Source: CAUZIZ01 sp965218775
GTDB taxonomy: Bacteria; Acidobacteriota; UBA6911; RPQK01; JAJDTT01
Reading direction: 5' to 3'
DNA: 64,000 bases
Assembly (NCBI GenBank): GCA_965218775.1
Contig: CBDCLS010000006.1
Location: 1,240,001-1,304,000, forward strand
Shown: one piece after another, positions 48,757 to 58,288 of the stretch
Layout: each line of letters starts with the position of its first letter
Numbering within the stretch: the stretch's first letter is position 1
Position numbers and translations under genes: made by a program
The notes under the pieces: generated by a model
Seen by the model: the letters and a program-made list of their open reading frames with translations, nothing else
Databases searched by the model: none
What the model was told of the DNA's origin: nothing

Positions 48757-50964
48757 ATGCTACTTCCCAAGCGTGCATCCCTTTCGGTGCTACTCACTGT
48801 GGCCATTTCCCTGGGGCTAAACCTGAGGGCAAAGCCCAAGGAAATCCCCTTGACCCAGATTCCGCTGCTGGGCGATTACGTGATGAACAAGGAGGTGGCT
48901 CCTTATCTGGGAGACGCCGCCGAGTTTGCTATCCGGCTTCTCCAATGGTCTGACACCAATCGCCCTTCGGTCTTGAAGGTTCAGAAAACGATCAAAGGAG
49001 AAACCTACGCCCAAGAATGGGGCGCGAATCTCGACTATCATCCGTTGCCCCTGGACGGTGTGATCAAGTTGACGGGAGACACCTATTGGGCATTGGAGAG
49101 CCCACGTCTGGTCAAGGTAGAGATCTCAGACCAGATCGTCGTTCTACAGGCTCCGGAGCAGCTCGACCTGCTGCATTCACAAGCCATCCCCGTGCCCTTC
49201 GTGTTTCGCAACTCCCGAGACCAGGAGGTCCAGGTCAACGTCCGGAGCTCGGGATCAGGTTTGAGCATCGAAGCAGACCCTCGCAGCCTCAAGCCGGGGC
49301 AGACCCTGGGCTGGTTCGTTCCGCTCTCGTTGAAGGAGTGGAAAGAGGGACAGGTCGGACTCAAGATCGAGGCGGGTTCTCTTTCCAGGGAGCTCTCTCT
49401 TGCCACCCGCGCCTGGAAATCCGGCACCCTCAAGGTCAGGATCCTGGACGAGCACGGACTCCCAACCCAGGCACGCGTTTATCTGATGGGTGCCGACGGC
49501 AAGTCCTATACGCCGGAGGGCGTCCAGCCACGGATCACGAACGGGGACTATCGTCAGCCCTATGGCGGCGAGTACTACTTCTACGCGGACGGTTCGTTCG
49601 AGGTCGGGGTCCCCGCCGGAGCGACCGCTCTGGAGGTAGTGAAGGGTCTTGAGTACCAGCCAATTGCGAAGCAGATTGACCTGCCTCCGGATGGGGAAAG
49701 GGAAATCGAGATTCGGCTGGAGCGCACCTGGGACATGGCGGCTCGGGGCTGGTGGTCTGGTGACACCCATCTGCATGCCAATCTGTTCCACGACCCAATT
49801 ACCGGAGGTGACAGTAGGGTCAAACCGAAAGATGTGCTCTTCACCATCAAGGCAGAAGACCTCAACGTCGGCCACATTCTCGCTTGCAACAGCGAGGATG
49901 GATATGTGTACGGGCGCAACGAGTTTGAGGGCAAGCCCAACGCCCTGTCCGAGGAGAGATACATCCTCTATTGGAACGAGGAGATGCGGAATCTGCGCCT
50001 CTACGGACATATGGCCTTCCTGGAGCTGAAGAGCTTCGTGGAGCCAGCTTTCGTCGGCTGGCCAGGGACCACTCACCCTCAGGACGATCCTCCAAATTAC
50101 GATCAGGCGGTCAAGGCGAAGAAACAGGGCGCCGCGGTGATCTACGTTCACCCCGGCCTCCCTACCGAGTACCCGGTGGACATCGCGCTGGGTGTCGCCG
50201 ATACCATCGACGTGATGTGTCAGGGAGACGAAGAGAAGAATACATCGGACTGGTACCAGCTCTTGAACTGCGGATTTCGCTGTCCTATCTCGGCCGGAAC
50301 CGACAGCTATCTGGATCTCCCCTATCACCTCATTCCGGGCGCGGGAAGAGTCTATGTAGAGGTTGGTCCTGAGCTCACCTACTCGGGCTGGATCAAGGGT
50401 TACAAACAAGGGAAGAGCTTCGCCACCAATGCCCCCATGTTGACCTTCAGCGTCAACGGCAAGGGTCCGGGGGGCGACCTGAAGTGGGACGAAGGGGTCC
50501 TCAAGGTCAAGGTTGAGGCCGAGGCGACGTCGCACGTCCCCATGGACAGCATCGAGCTCGTGGTCAACGGACTGACGGTAGCTACCCAGAAAGCGAAAAA
50601 GAATCAGAAAGAAGTCCGCCTCAGCAAGAGCTTCGAGATCAGCGACAGCTGTTGGATGGCGATTCGGGTCCGGGGAGCGGCTCACCGGCTCCTGCCGAAC
50701 GACACGGCGCTCTACGCCCACACCAGCCCCGTCTACTTCACCTTTAAGAACCGTCCGATCCGCAACCGGGGCGCGGCCCAGTTCTTCGTCAATCAGATCG
50801 AGAAGCTCATCGAGCGGGTTCACAAGAGAGGCCAGTTCAGCCAGGAGTCGGAGAAGCAGAGAGTCATAGAGCTCTTCCGCAAGGGCCAGAACGTCTACCG
50901 TGAGATGGTGGAGGGACCCGAAACAGAGAACCTGCCAGTGCGTTTCGGCTACTACAGCCGTTAG
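48757..50964 (+). CDS. CehA/McbA-family exported metallohydrolase (PHP-like)
   Basis: 735 residues from the ATG at 48757 (ACAGGAGAGCATT upstream); the frame from 48697 is not needed. A signal-like N-terminus (SVLLTVAISLGLNLRAKPK) precedes about 330 residues of beta-rich domains (incl. LKVRILDEHGLPTQARVYLM). The PHP-like core begins at RGWWSGDTHLHANLF with the GDTHLH metal ligands, continues IYVHPGLP and ISAGTDSYLDLPY, and is followed by a beta-domain SVNGKGPGGDLKW. CehA/McbA proteins include carbaryl hydrolase; most are uncharacterised exported hydrolases. The propeller gene follows 38 bases downstream, so they form an operon. Confidence 0.85.
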   Translation: MLLPKRASLSVLLTVAISLGLNLRAKPKEIPLTQIPLLGDYVMNKEVAPYLGDAAEFAIRLLQWSDTNRPSVLKVQKTIKGETYAQEWGANLDYHPLPLDGVIKLTGDTYWALESPRLVKVEISDQIVVLQAPEQLDLLHSQAIPVPFVFRNSRDQEVQVNVRSSGSGLSIEADPRSLKPGQTLGWFVPLSLKEWKEGQVGLKIEAGSLSRELSLATRAWKSGTLKVRILDEHGLPTQARVYLMGADGKSYTPEGVQPRITNGDYRQPYGGEYYFYADGSFEVGVPAGATALEVVKGLEYQPIAKQIDLPPDGEREIEIRLERTWDMAARGWWSGDTHLHANLFHDPITGGDSRVKPKDVLFTIKAEDLNVGHILACNSEDGYVYGRNEFEGKPNALSEERYILYWNEEMRNLRLYGHMAFLELKSFVEPAFVGWPGTTHPQDDPPNYDQAVKAKKQGAAVIYVHPGLPTEYPVDIALGVADTIDVMCQGDEEKNTSDWYQLLNCGFRCPISAGTDSYLDLPYHLIPGAGRVYVEVGPELTYSGWIKGYKQGKSFATNAPMLTFSVNGKGPGGDLKWDEGVLKVKVEAEATSHVPMDSIELVVNGLTVATQKAKKNQKEVRLSKSFEISDSCWMAIRVRGAAHRLLPNDTALYAHTSPVYFTFKNRPIRNRGAAQFFVNQIEKLIERVHKRGQFSQESEKQRVIELFRKGQNVYREMVEGPETENLPVRFGYYSR

Positions 50965-51002
50965 TCTAATAGCGATCAAAAACTTAGCGAAAGGTACCAG
51001 CC

Positions 51003-52646
51003 ATGAAGCGTAGGAATTTCCTGATGCTACTCGGTTCCGGCACCGCGGCGGCGGCACACGCGCCAGGCGTGCACGCCAAGCCGGGGAGCGGCATCCAGGT
51101 GCAAAGTTCGCGCGAGCCTCTAGAGATCGGTTCCGAGAAGCAGCTCTTCCTGGACGATCATGTGATCGAGTCCATGGAGCCCAGGGTTTTTCGGCTGCTG
51201 AATCAGCCCGTCAAGTACCGGGAAAACCCGGTCATTCCCTTGGGCACCGACTGGGAACAGAAGGGGGGTCTCTCTCACGGCGGTGACGCGGGCACCATTT
51301 TCTATGATGAGGACCAGAAGCTATACCGCTTTTACGACTGGATGATTGAGTGGCCTCCCCAGGGGGGTTCCTACAAGAAATTCCTCTTCTACGCCGAGTC
51401 GCAAGATGGACTGCGCTGGAGGAAACCGGCTCAGGGTCAAGTCAGCTACCTCGGTTTCGACACCAACTTCCTCAAGATTTCCTTTCTGGGCGATGCCAAC
51501 CCAGGCAACGTTGCCATACTTAGGGATCCCGTGGCGAAGAGTCAGGAGGAACGCTACAAGATCGTGTTTCAGGAAAAGCGGAGTGAAAAATGGGGCATGT
51601 ATCCTGGCCACTCAGCCGACGGAATCCACTGGAAGCCTTACTCCGTGAACCGGCCTATCGCCCCCTTCTACTCCGACACCACCAACAACCTCATCTGGAG
51701 TGCCCGAAACCAGGAGTACATGCTCTACCTGAGGACCTATCCCAGATTGGATCGCTGGATGAAACCAGAGCGTCTCTTTCCGGAAGATTACAGGGTCCGT
51801 ACTCCGGCCTGGGCATCCAGCAAGGACTTTCTTGAATGGGACGGCCCCAGCGACAAGGGAGATCCCGAGGAGCGTTATGTCTGCTTCCACGCCGATGCCC
51901 AGGACCGGCCGGGAGACCGCGACTTCTATACCCTCGAGGTCCTTCCCTACGCAGGAGGCTTCGTCGGCTTCACCTCCACCTATCACAACCTGTTCGGGCA
52001 GATTCCCGCCGGAGCCGATTCCGGAAAAGCCCGCACCCCGTGGATCGATCGCGTGGACGTCCAGCTGCTATGGAGCCGGGATGCCCGCCGCTTCGATCGG
52101 GCAGGGGACCGGCGGGTTTTTCTGCCCAACGGTCCCGAAGGAAGCTGGGACGAGCACCTGTGCTATACGGTGCAGGCTCCTATCGTCCGTGAGGACCTGG
52201 GTGAGATCTGGATCTACTACGAAGGCTTCAGCGGACACCATTGGTTCAACCAGCGAGGAGAACAACAGAGAGGCCAGGTGGGCCTGGCCATTCTCCGACT
52301 CGACGGTTTTGTCAGTGTGACCGGAAGCGGATCCCTAACCACCAGACCCCTGGTACTCCAGGGAGACCGACTCCTAATCAATGCCAATGGCATCGATCGT
52401 TACGCCGGCTCTGGTTACGGGACCATCAAGGTCGAGGTTCAGGACGGGGAGACGGGCCGGCCTCTGCCGGGCTTCAGCGCCGAAGGGTGTGAAGTATTCG
52501 GCGGGGACGACATCAGCCACACGGTGAGCTGGCGAGGAGACCCTAACCTTGGATCCCTGGCGGGCAAGCAGATCAAACTGAGATTTGAGATCCAGAAGGC
52601 CAAGCTCTTCTCCTTCCGATTCCAACAAAGCCGCGAACAGGGCTGA
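51003..52646 (+). CDS. Tat-exported beta-propeller protein
   Basis: 547 residues. The leader MKRRNFLMLLGSGTAAAAHA is of the Tat type, unlike the Sec leaders of the other full-length family members. Family motifs: GSEKQLFLDDHVIESMEP, GTIFYDEDQKLYRFYDWMIE, FYAESQDGLRWRKPAQG, GHSADGIHWKP, YTVQAPIVREDLGEIWIYYE and tail LAGKQIKLRFEIQKAKLFSF. It may act together with the upstream metallohydrolase. Confidence 0.82.
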   Translation: MKRRNFLMLLGSGTAAAAHAPGVHAKPGSGIQVQSSREPLEIGSEKQLFLDDHVIESMEPRVFRLLNQPVKYRENPVIPLGTDWEQKGGLSHGGDAGTIFYDEDQKLYRFYDWMIEWPPQGGSYKKFLFYAESQDGLRWRKPAQGQVSYLGFDTNFLKISFLGDANPGNVAILRDPVAKSQEERYKIVFQEKRSEKWGMYPGHSADGIHWKPYSVNRPIAPFYSDTTNNLIWSARNQEYMLYLRTYPRLDRWMKPERLFPEDYRVRTPAWASSKDFLEWDGPSDKGDPEERYVCFHADAQDRPGDRDFYTLEVLPYAGGFVGFTSTYHNLFGQIPAGADSGKARTPWIDRVDVQLLWSRDARRFDRAGDRRVFLPNGPEGSWDEHLCYTVQAPIVREDLGEIWIYYEGFSGHHWFNQRGEQQRGQVGLAILRLDGFVSVTGSGSLTTRPLVLQGDRLLINANGIDRYAGSGYGTIKVEVQDGETGRPLPGFSAEGCEVFGGDDISHTVSWRGDPNLGSLAGKQIKLRFEIQKAKLFSFRFQQSREQG

Positions 52647-52652
52647 CGGAAG

Positions 52653-52740
52653 TTTCATTCTCGAATGGGGCCAGCGCTTCTGGGGGTGGGACTAAGTGAA
52701 ACTTCATTTGCGAACGTAGCTTTGGCCTCCAGGCCGAAGG
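52653..52740 (+). repeat. CTCGAATGGGCC repeat, copy 3 (fullest)
   Basis: Runs TTTCATTCTCGAATGGGGCC, AGCGCTTCTGGGGGTGGGAC, TAAGTGAAACTTCATTTGCG, AACGTAGCTTTGG and CCTCCAGGCC. It starts 6 bases after the propeller stop. Other copies are 11041-11080 and, inverted, 34378-34460. Confidence 0.6.
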
Positions 52741-52742
52741 TC

Positions 52743-53417
52743 TTATTCTTCCGAGCCTTTGGCTCGGACGGCGGCCTGGAGCCCACCGCTACGGCGCTTC
52801 AGAAACCACTGCGCCAGGGGCCAGAGGACGACGGGGAGAGCCGCGCTGAGCGACAACGCGAGAGCAGGGTTGTCAACCCCTCTTTCGCCCACGGCCGCGA
52901 AGGTGAAGGCCAGCGGAAGGGTTCCGCACACCAGCGCTACAAAGAAGGACACTGGAGGCATGCGGCTCAACCCCGCCATACAAGCAACTACCTCGGGAAG
53001 CAGGGGGAGCCACCGGGAGAGCGCCACCACCCATCCTCCAACCGATGCGAAGAGTCGCTCACCTCTTCGTAGGTCCTTCTCCCCGGCGATTCGGATGGCA
53101 GCTTTTCGTCCCAGGGATCGGCAGATCCCGTAGCCAAGACAGGCAGAGAGAATCGATCCGAGAGATCCGATCAGTCCACCCAGGAAAGCACCGTAGACCA
53201 GACCCAGGCCCGACATCACGGCGGTGGACGGGACCGGAAGCACCAGATCCGCTGCCAGCAGAAGAATGCCAACCATCCACGCCCAGCTACCGTAATCCTC
53301 GATCCAGGCGTTTGCCGCTCCGTCGCCCCCAAAAGTCTGCTGAAAGAAGTCCCCCCAAAACAGAAATGGAACGGCGAACAGAATTGCCAAAGCGATGAAG
53401 ATAGAAATCAATCGCAT
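52743..53417 (-). CDS. VTT/DedA-superfamily membrane protein (TVP38-like)
   Basis: 224 residues, about six hydrophobic segments: FIALAILFAVPFLFW, WAWMVGILLLAADLVLPVPS, GLGLVYGAFLGGLIGSLGSI, FASVGGWVVALSRWLPLLPE and ALPVVLWPLAQWFL. LVLPVPSTAVMSGLGLVYGA and SRWLPLLPEVVACMAGLSRM are the half-helix pair motifs of VTT (VMP1/TMEM41/TMEM64/DedA) proteins, which are lipid scramblases or related. The start overlaps the opposite-strand frame at 53395. Confidence 0.88.
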   Translation of the reverse strand: MRLISIFIALAILFAVPFLFWGDFFQQTFGGDGAANAWIEDYGSWAWMVGILLLAADLVLPVPSTAVMSGLGLVYGAFLGGLIGSLGSILSACLGYGICRSLGRKAAIRIAGEKDLRRGERLFASVGGWVVALSRWLPLLPEVVACMAGLSRMPPVSFFVALVCGTLPLAFTFAAVGERGVDNPALALSLSAALPVVLWPLAQWFLKRRSGGLQAAVRAKGSEE

Positions 53418-56400
53418 CCCGGGATTCCTTGCCTGGAGAGGTGCGACCAGGATATCTCATATACCTGAAATTGCGGCGAGAACACCTGCGCAGTATCCTA
53501 GCAATCCAGTGAAAACCGGGGGAAAAAGGGAATTTCTGTCACGCGCATCTCACATTCTGGTGCTTTGTGGATTTGCCGTCGCTCAACCTTTGTTCGACCT
53601 ACTATCACGCTATCCCGAGTTCTTCGTCGCCCGACAATCCCTGCCGATCGACCTTATTCTTCTGGCACTGCTCTTGAGCCTCGGAGTTCCTGCCCTGGCG
53701 GTGGCCCTAACGACCTTGGGAAGGCTTGTCAGTCCGTCAACCGGGTGGTGGCTACATCTCGGAGTTCTCACGATCCTGCTTCTCGCTATGAGTGTCCAGA
53801 TACTGAAGCGGATTACAGAGATCCCGGGGGGGATGACCCTTCTCTTATCTCTAGCTGTGGCCATCTCGATATGCCTTGTGTATGCCCGGTTTCGGTCCGC
53901 GGACACCTATCTGACGGTTCTGCTGCCTACGGCGCTACTGTTTCCTGCCCTGTTCTTTCTCGATTCTCGGATCTTCGAGATCGTGGCCAATAAGGCGGTG
54001 GAACTACAGCGGGTAGACGTAGATTCGACTACACCGGTGGTGTTCGTCGTTCTTGATGAGCTCCCACTGACGTCTCTTTTGAACGAAGATCGCCAGATCG
54101 ATCCCGTGCAGTATCCGAATTTTGCAGGTTTGGCGAAGCGGTCCTATTGGTTTCGCAACGGGACTTCGGTGAGCGATTCCACCCTGCTTTCGATTCCCGC
54201 TATCCTGACTGGCCGGTATCCCAAGCTGGGACCTCCGAGTCTGCCCACGGCGGCGAATTACCCCCAGACTCTGTTTACGTTGTTGGGAAGCAGCTATCAC
54301 CTCGAAGTCTTCGAGGACACGACCCGCCTGTTTGCCGGGACGGTAACCCGGGAGACCTGGACCAACCGCATGGGCGATCTGATCTCGGATCTATCCGTGG
54401 TCTACGCCCACCTCCTGCTCCCTGTCGATCTGACCCAAAACCTGCCTCAGGTCACACGTACCTGGAAGAATTTCTCCGGGCAGGATCCCGGCCCCGCCGA
54501 GAATCACTTATCCAAGGTAAAGACGATCAAGGATTTCCAGAGCGGTTCGGCTGATCGAGCGGCACACTTCCAGGAGTTCATCGACTCGATTCGTCCCCCG
54601 GGACCACCCACGTTGTATTTCCTGCATTCTGGATTGCCCCACCTGCCCTGGACCTACCTCCCCAGTGGGCAGCAGTACGCCTTGCGGGGAGCTTCAGTGC
54701 GCGGGGTTGCCAACTTTCGAACCGATGATGGCACCTATCCCAGATGGCTTGCCGATGAATGGCTAACGAAACAGGGTTACCAGCGGCACCTGCTCCAGAC
54801 TGCGTTCGTAGATCGGCTGCTGGGCAAGCTGATCTCGAAGCTGGAGGAAGTCGATCTCTTTGATCGCTCCTTGATCGTGATCACAGCCGACCACGGTGTG
54901 AGTTTTCGCCCCGGAGATTTCATCCGGAGGGCCAGCAAGACGAATCATCCGGACATCATGTCGGTCCCAATGCTTGTCAAGACCCCCTTCCAAGAAGAGG
55001 GATTCGTCGATGACAAGAACGTAGAGACGATCGACATTCTCCCTACCATTGCCGACGTGCTGAATGTGGTCCCGCCCTGGACCGTCGGCGGAAGTTCTGT
55101 GTTCGCGGATGGCAGACCCGAAAGAGCGACCAAGACCGTCTTCGCCGGATCGCGAAAGAGACACGAATTTGATGGATCATTCGAAATCAGATTCAGGAGT
55201 CTGCCCGAAAAACTACGTCTCTTCGGCTCCGGCTCGCAAACCAATCTCTATGCCATCGGCCCGTACGCTGATCTCATTGGGAAAAGGGTCAGTGAGATCG
55301 GAGTGGCCGGAAGTGCGAAGCAGACGGTGGAGTTAGACGGAGCGCACTTTTTCGAGGATGTCAGACCCGACTCTCGTTTTGTTTTGACAAACATCACAGG
55401 ACTCTTCACTTCCCCGCCACCTCAGCCTCATACTCTAGCGGTGTCGGTCAACGGTGTCGTCCAGGCGGTGACTCAAACCTCCCCTTTGCTGCACGAAGGC
55501 AGAGATTTCTCGGCACTAGTTGCCCAGGAGGCATTCCGACCGGGGCGCAACACAGTTGACTTGTTCTCTATTGCAGAGTCGGGCGGTACGACCAGATTGA
55601 GGCGCTTCCGATCTGAAACCCACTCAAACTATCGACTGGTCCCTGCGGTGAAACGGCAAGAGGAAGCCCTCCTTTCCCCCAAGGGCGAACACCTTCCGGT
55701 TGTTGGAAGCGACGTGTACGGACAGGTTCGCTCTGGCATAAACCAGGAGAGTTCCACGGTATACGTTCGAGGTTTTGCGCTGGATGTGAAACAAGCCAGG
55801 CCCGTTCAATCTGTCTTGATCTTCGCAAACGAAGATCTCCTTCATTCGGGCAAGACTCGCATCATGCGGGCAGATATTTCTCGGAGATTCGGCGATTCCT
55901 CGTTGACGTCGGGATTCGACTTCGAGTTCTCGCGGGACAGTTTTTCTCAGTTGGTCACCACCCGGATCAGGGTCTTCGCGGTTTCTGACCGAAAAGGAGC
56001 CTCGGAGCTGAACTATCCTGGGAGGCGGGGCTCTTGGATATTTGCCCCTCCAACGTCCAATCGGGATAGACCTTCTCGCTACCAGTGGAACTCAAGCATC
56101 CGTTTTGGCTACGAGGGAAATGCCAGGTGGTACCGGGACGAAGGGTGGAGTAATCCGGAGCGGGGCTTTACCTGGACCCTGGGCAAACGTGCCTCCTTGG
56201 TCATGAAACTTGCGAAACCCAGTGGTGCTGTCTCACTTAACGCCACCCTGAATCCATTCCTTCCCAAGGGCGTACTGGAGAAACAGTCGGTCGAGATCTT
56301 GGTGAACGGTCGAAGCGCCGGCCGCTGGACACTCACTCGAGGCGGCTATCGTCCACAGAGCATGGACATACCTCCCGACTTCTTCTCCGATCCTGATCAG

Positions 56401-56535
56401 ACGGTCATCACATTCGAAACACCCGACTCGGCCGCCCCGGTCGAACTTGGCGTGAGCGGCGACAGAAGAGTTCTCGGCCTGGCCTTTTCCGCCCTCGAAC
56501 TGGCCCAGTCAACCGCGTCCCCCTCCTCGCCCTAG
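53395..56535 (+). CDS. Membrane-bound sulfatase/LTA-synthase-superfamily protein with beta-sandwich tail
   Basis: Up to 1046 residues; the first about 40 are doubtful since the ATG overlaps the opposite-strand VTT gene. A GTG at 53509 is an alternative. Five transmembrane segments lie between residues about 50 and 190 (ASHILVLCGFAVAQPLFDLL ... LTVLLPTALLFPALFFL). The alkaline-phosphatase-fold domain spans about 205-580: VVFVVLDELPLTSLL, SVSDSTLLSIPAILTGRYP around the nucleophile, HSGLPHLPWTYLPSG and LIVITADHGVSFRPGD. From about 900 a beta-sandwich module (WYRDEGWSNPERGFTWTLGK, then VEILVNGRSAGRWTL) resembles the separate 58285-58851 protein. Its place in the cluster suggests transfer of a phospho-polyol or sulfate group onto a surface glycan. 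Confidence 0.82.
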   Translation: MKIEINRIPGFLAWRGATRISHIPEIAARTPAQYPSNPVKTGGKREFLSRASHILVLCGFAVAQPLFDLLSRYPEFFVARQSLPIDLILLALLLSLGVPALAVALTTLGRLVSPSTGWWLHLGVLTILLLAMSVQILKRITEIPGGMTLLLSLAVAISICLVYARFRSADTYLTVLLPTALLFPALFFLDSRIFEIVANKAVELQRVDVDSTTPVVFVVLDELPLTSLLNEDRQIDPVQYPNFAGLAKRSYWFRNGTSVSDSTLLSIPAILTGRYPKLGPPSLPTAANYPQTLFTLLGSSYHLEVFEDTTRLFAGTVTRETWTNRMGDLISDLSVVYAHLLLPVDLTQNLPQVTRTWKNFSGQDPGPAENHLSKVKTIKDFQSGSADRAAHFQEFIDSIRPPGPPTLYFLHSGLPHLPWTYLPSGQQYALRGASVRGVANFRTDDGTYPRWLADEWLTKQGYQRHLLQTAFVDRLLGKLISKLEEVDLFDRSLIVITADHGVSFRPGDFIRRASKTNHPDIMSVPMLVKTPFQEEGFVDDKNVETIDILPTIADVLNVVPPWTVGGSSVFADGRPERATKTVFAGSRKRHEFDGSFEIRFRSLPEKLRLFGSGSQTNLYAIGPYADLIGKRVSEIGVAGSAKQTVELDGAHFFEDVRPDSRFVLTNITGLFTSPPPQPHTLAVSVNGVVQAVTQTSPLLHEGRDFSALVAQEAFRPGRNTVDLFSIAESGGTTRLRRFRSETHSNYRLVPAVKRQEEALLSPKGEHLPVVGSDVYGQVRSGINQESSTVYVRGFALDVKQARPVQSVLIFANEDLLHSGKTRIMRADISRRFGDSSLTSGFDFEFSRDSFSQLVTTRIRVFAVSDRKGASELNYPGRRGSWIFAPPTSNRDRPSRYQWNSSIRFGYEGNARWYRDEGWSNPERGFTWTLGKRASLVMKLAKPSGAVSLNATLNPFLPKGVLEKQSVEILVNGRSAGRWTLTRGGYRPQSMDIPPDFFSDPDQTVITFETPDSAAPVELGVSGDRRVLGLAFSALELAQSTASPSSP

Positions 56536-56554
56536 CAGTTGGGATTCTTGAAAA

Positions 56555-58288
56555 ATGCTTCGGAATCAGTCAGTCCCCAACCAATACGAAGCGGAGGCCA
56601 GCGGTCTAGCTTACCGACTTCGTCTGCTCGGGACGCTGGTCCTGTTGCTGCTGACTGTTCCGGGATGCAAGGATAGTGGGAAACCTGACTTTCAGTGGGA
56701 TCCACCTGACTTTCGAGTCAAGGGGACCTACTACTTCCAGCCTCGTGCGGCCATCAACAACTTCTGGTGGTCATTCGACCTCGAGCAGTGCAAGAAGGAC
56801 TTCATTCGACTGCGAGAAGATGGCTTCAACACAATCATCCTGATGATTCCCTGGGGGGGGTTCCAGACCACAGTCAATCCAATCACCTACGACGAGAGGT
56901 CCTTCGCCGATCTAGATCGAATCCTCAGTCTGGCGGCGTCCTTCGACCTGAAGGTTGCCCTGCGAGTGGGCTCGCACGAGCGCGTTCCAAAGGATGCCGG
57001 GGGTCACAACTGGCTGGCAGCAACCCTACTGACGGACGACGAAGAGTGGGCGGCCTATCGAGATTTGTTTCGTGAGCTGGCTGCCCGCACCAAGTCCTAC
57101 TCCAACCTGCTTTTCTACTTCTGGACCTTCGAAGACACCGGCTACACTGCCGACCTGTGGCTGCATCGCTACCAGGAGAACGCGCAGGCGTTTCGAGAAT
57201 GGCTGCGCCGCCGCCCACTCTGGTGGTGGAACCTGATCTGGTGGGAAGACAACAGCAGCTATGAAGCGGTGGAGCCACCCAACCAGAACAATCCTCCTCT
57301 GAAACCGACAAAGCTCCGAAGCTTTCTAGAGTTCTCTGATGATCTGTTGGCCAGTCGATTGGCGGATCCCTGTACTGCTGCCAGGGAGGGAAATCCGAAA
57401 GCGGTGGTTAGTTTTCAGCCGCGGGCAGAGATCAACTGGAAGCACGATTACTCACTGCAATTCGATCTCCCTCCCTGCTACAGCTTTGTCACCACCTGGT
57501 TCTCACCCTACCAGTCCTATATGTTCGGAGACGAGGAAAAGAAATTGGACGGAGCCCGGACGGCCAGTTACGTCCCTCTTCATCTAGAGCGAACCGAAGA
57601 GCTGAGTGGGGGGCTCCCGGTTTTTATCGATCAATTCAACTTCCAACATTTCGGCGGGCACCCCAACGAAGGAGCTCTGTCTTCCGAGAACGAGCAGCTC
57701 GAATTCATCGAAAACGCTCTTCCACCGCTGCTCCAGGATTCTCTTGGATTCGCTCTCTGGAACTACCAGGACTACTATCTCAATGTGATTACGAATGGGG
57801 CCTTCCGTTTGGGATTGGAGGAATGGGAGATTCCCCCGGCTGAAGAGCTGGTCCTGATGAGGTCACTCCCTTCCTCACACGAAGAGCTGGCCGAGATCCT
57901 GCCTGGCGGCTTTCTGCGCCAGACAGTCTCCGTCTACGCGGGCAAGGAATACACCCTGGACGTTCTGGCACGAGCGGCTGGCGATCCCACCCGACTCCAC
58001 ACCCTGGTTCACTTTCTCGGTACCAATCAGTTCCTGGATACGTCGATCCCACTTGGCCCAACCGTGAAATCGTTCCGGCTAAAGGTCCCAGTGCCGAAGA
58101 GTAGCGTGCAGTTAACCATCACCTTCCTACCCCAAGAGGGAGGGCAGAGCACACAGTTGCAAGAAGTCCTGTTATATCCCTGGATAGACACTGGCGGCAT
58201 CTACGATGTGGAGGGCAATCCACGGCTCGAACTTCGAGAAATCTTTCGCCGCTTCCAGGGTCCAGCATCCGAAGCAGGACCACGATGA
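56555..58288 (+). CDS. TIM-barrel glycoside-hydrolase-like lipoprotein
   Basis: 577 residues. The N-terminus has a hydrophobic stretch ending LLLLTVPGC, a lipobox with lipid-modified Cys near residue 38. The barrel opens with KGTYYFQPRAAINNFWWSFD and LREDGFNTIILMIPWGGFQ, and passes FYFWTFEDTGYTADL (possible acid/base Glu) and PVFIDQFNFQHFGGH and GFALWNYQDYYLN towards the end. A jelly-roll-like domain (GFLRQTVSVYAGKEYTLDVL) forms the C-terminus. It is related to GH5/GH42-type cellulase-fold enzymes but the nucleophile Glu position is not clear. Stop overlaps the next gene's start (ATGA). Confidence 0.8.
   Translation: MLRNQSVPNQYEAEASGLAYRLRLLGTLVLLLLTVPGCKDSGKPDFQWDPPDFRVKGTYYFQPRAAINNFWWSFDLEQCKKDFIRLREDGFNTIILMIPWGGFQTTVNPITYDERSFADLDRILSLAASFDLKVALRVGSHERVPKDAGGHNWLAATLLTDDEEWAAYRDLFRELAARTKSYSNLLFYFWTFEDTGYTADLWLHRYQENAQAFREWLRRRPLWWWNLIWWEDNSSYEAVEPPNQNNPPLKPTKLRSFLEFSDDLLASRLADPCTAAREGNPKAVVSFQPRAEINWKHDYSLQFDLPPCYSFVTTWFSPYQSYMFGDEEKKLDGARTASYVPLHLERTEELSGGLPVFIDQFNFQHFGGHPNEGALSSENEQLEFIENALPPLLQDSLGFALWNYQDYYLNVITNGAFRLGLEEWEIPPAEELVLMRSLPSSHEELAEILPGGFLRQTVSVYAGKEYTLDVLARAAGDPTRLHTLVHFLGTNQFLDTSIPLGPTVKSFRLKVPVPKSSVQLTITFLPQEGGQSTQLQEVLLYPWIDTGGIYDVEGNPRLELREIFRRFQGPASEAGPR

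Noticed and set aside
49255..51057. 600-residue open frame antisense to the CehA/McbA gene
   Set aside because: It is a mirror of GC-rich codon use in the sense gene, which has clear domain motifs; the antisense translation has no protein-like pattern.
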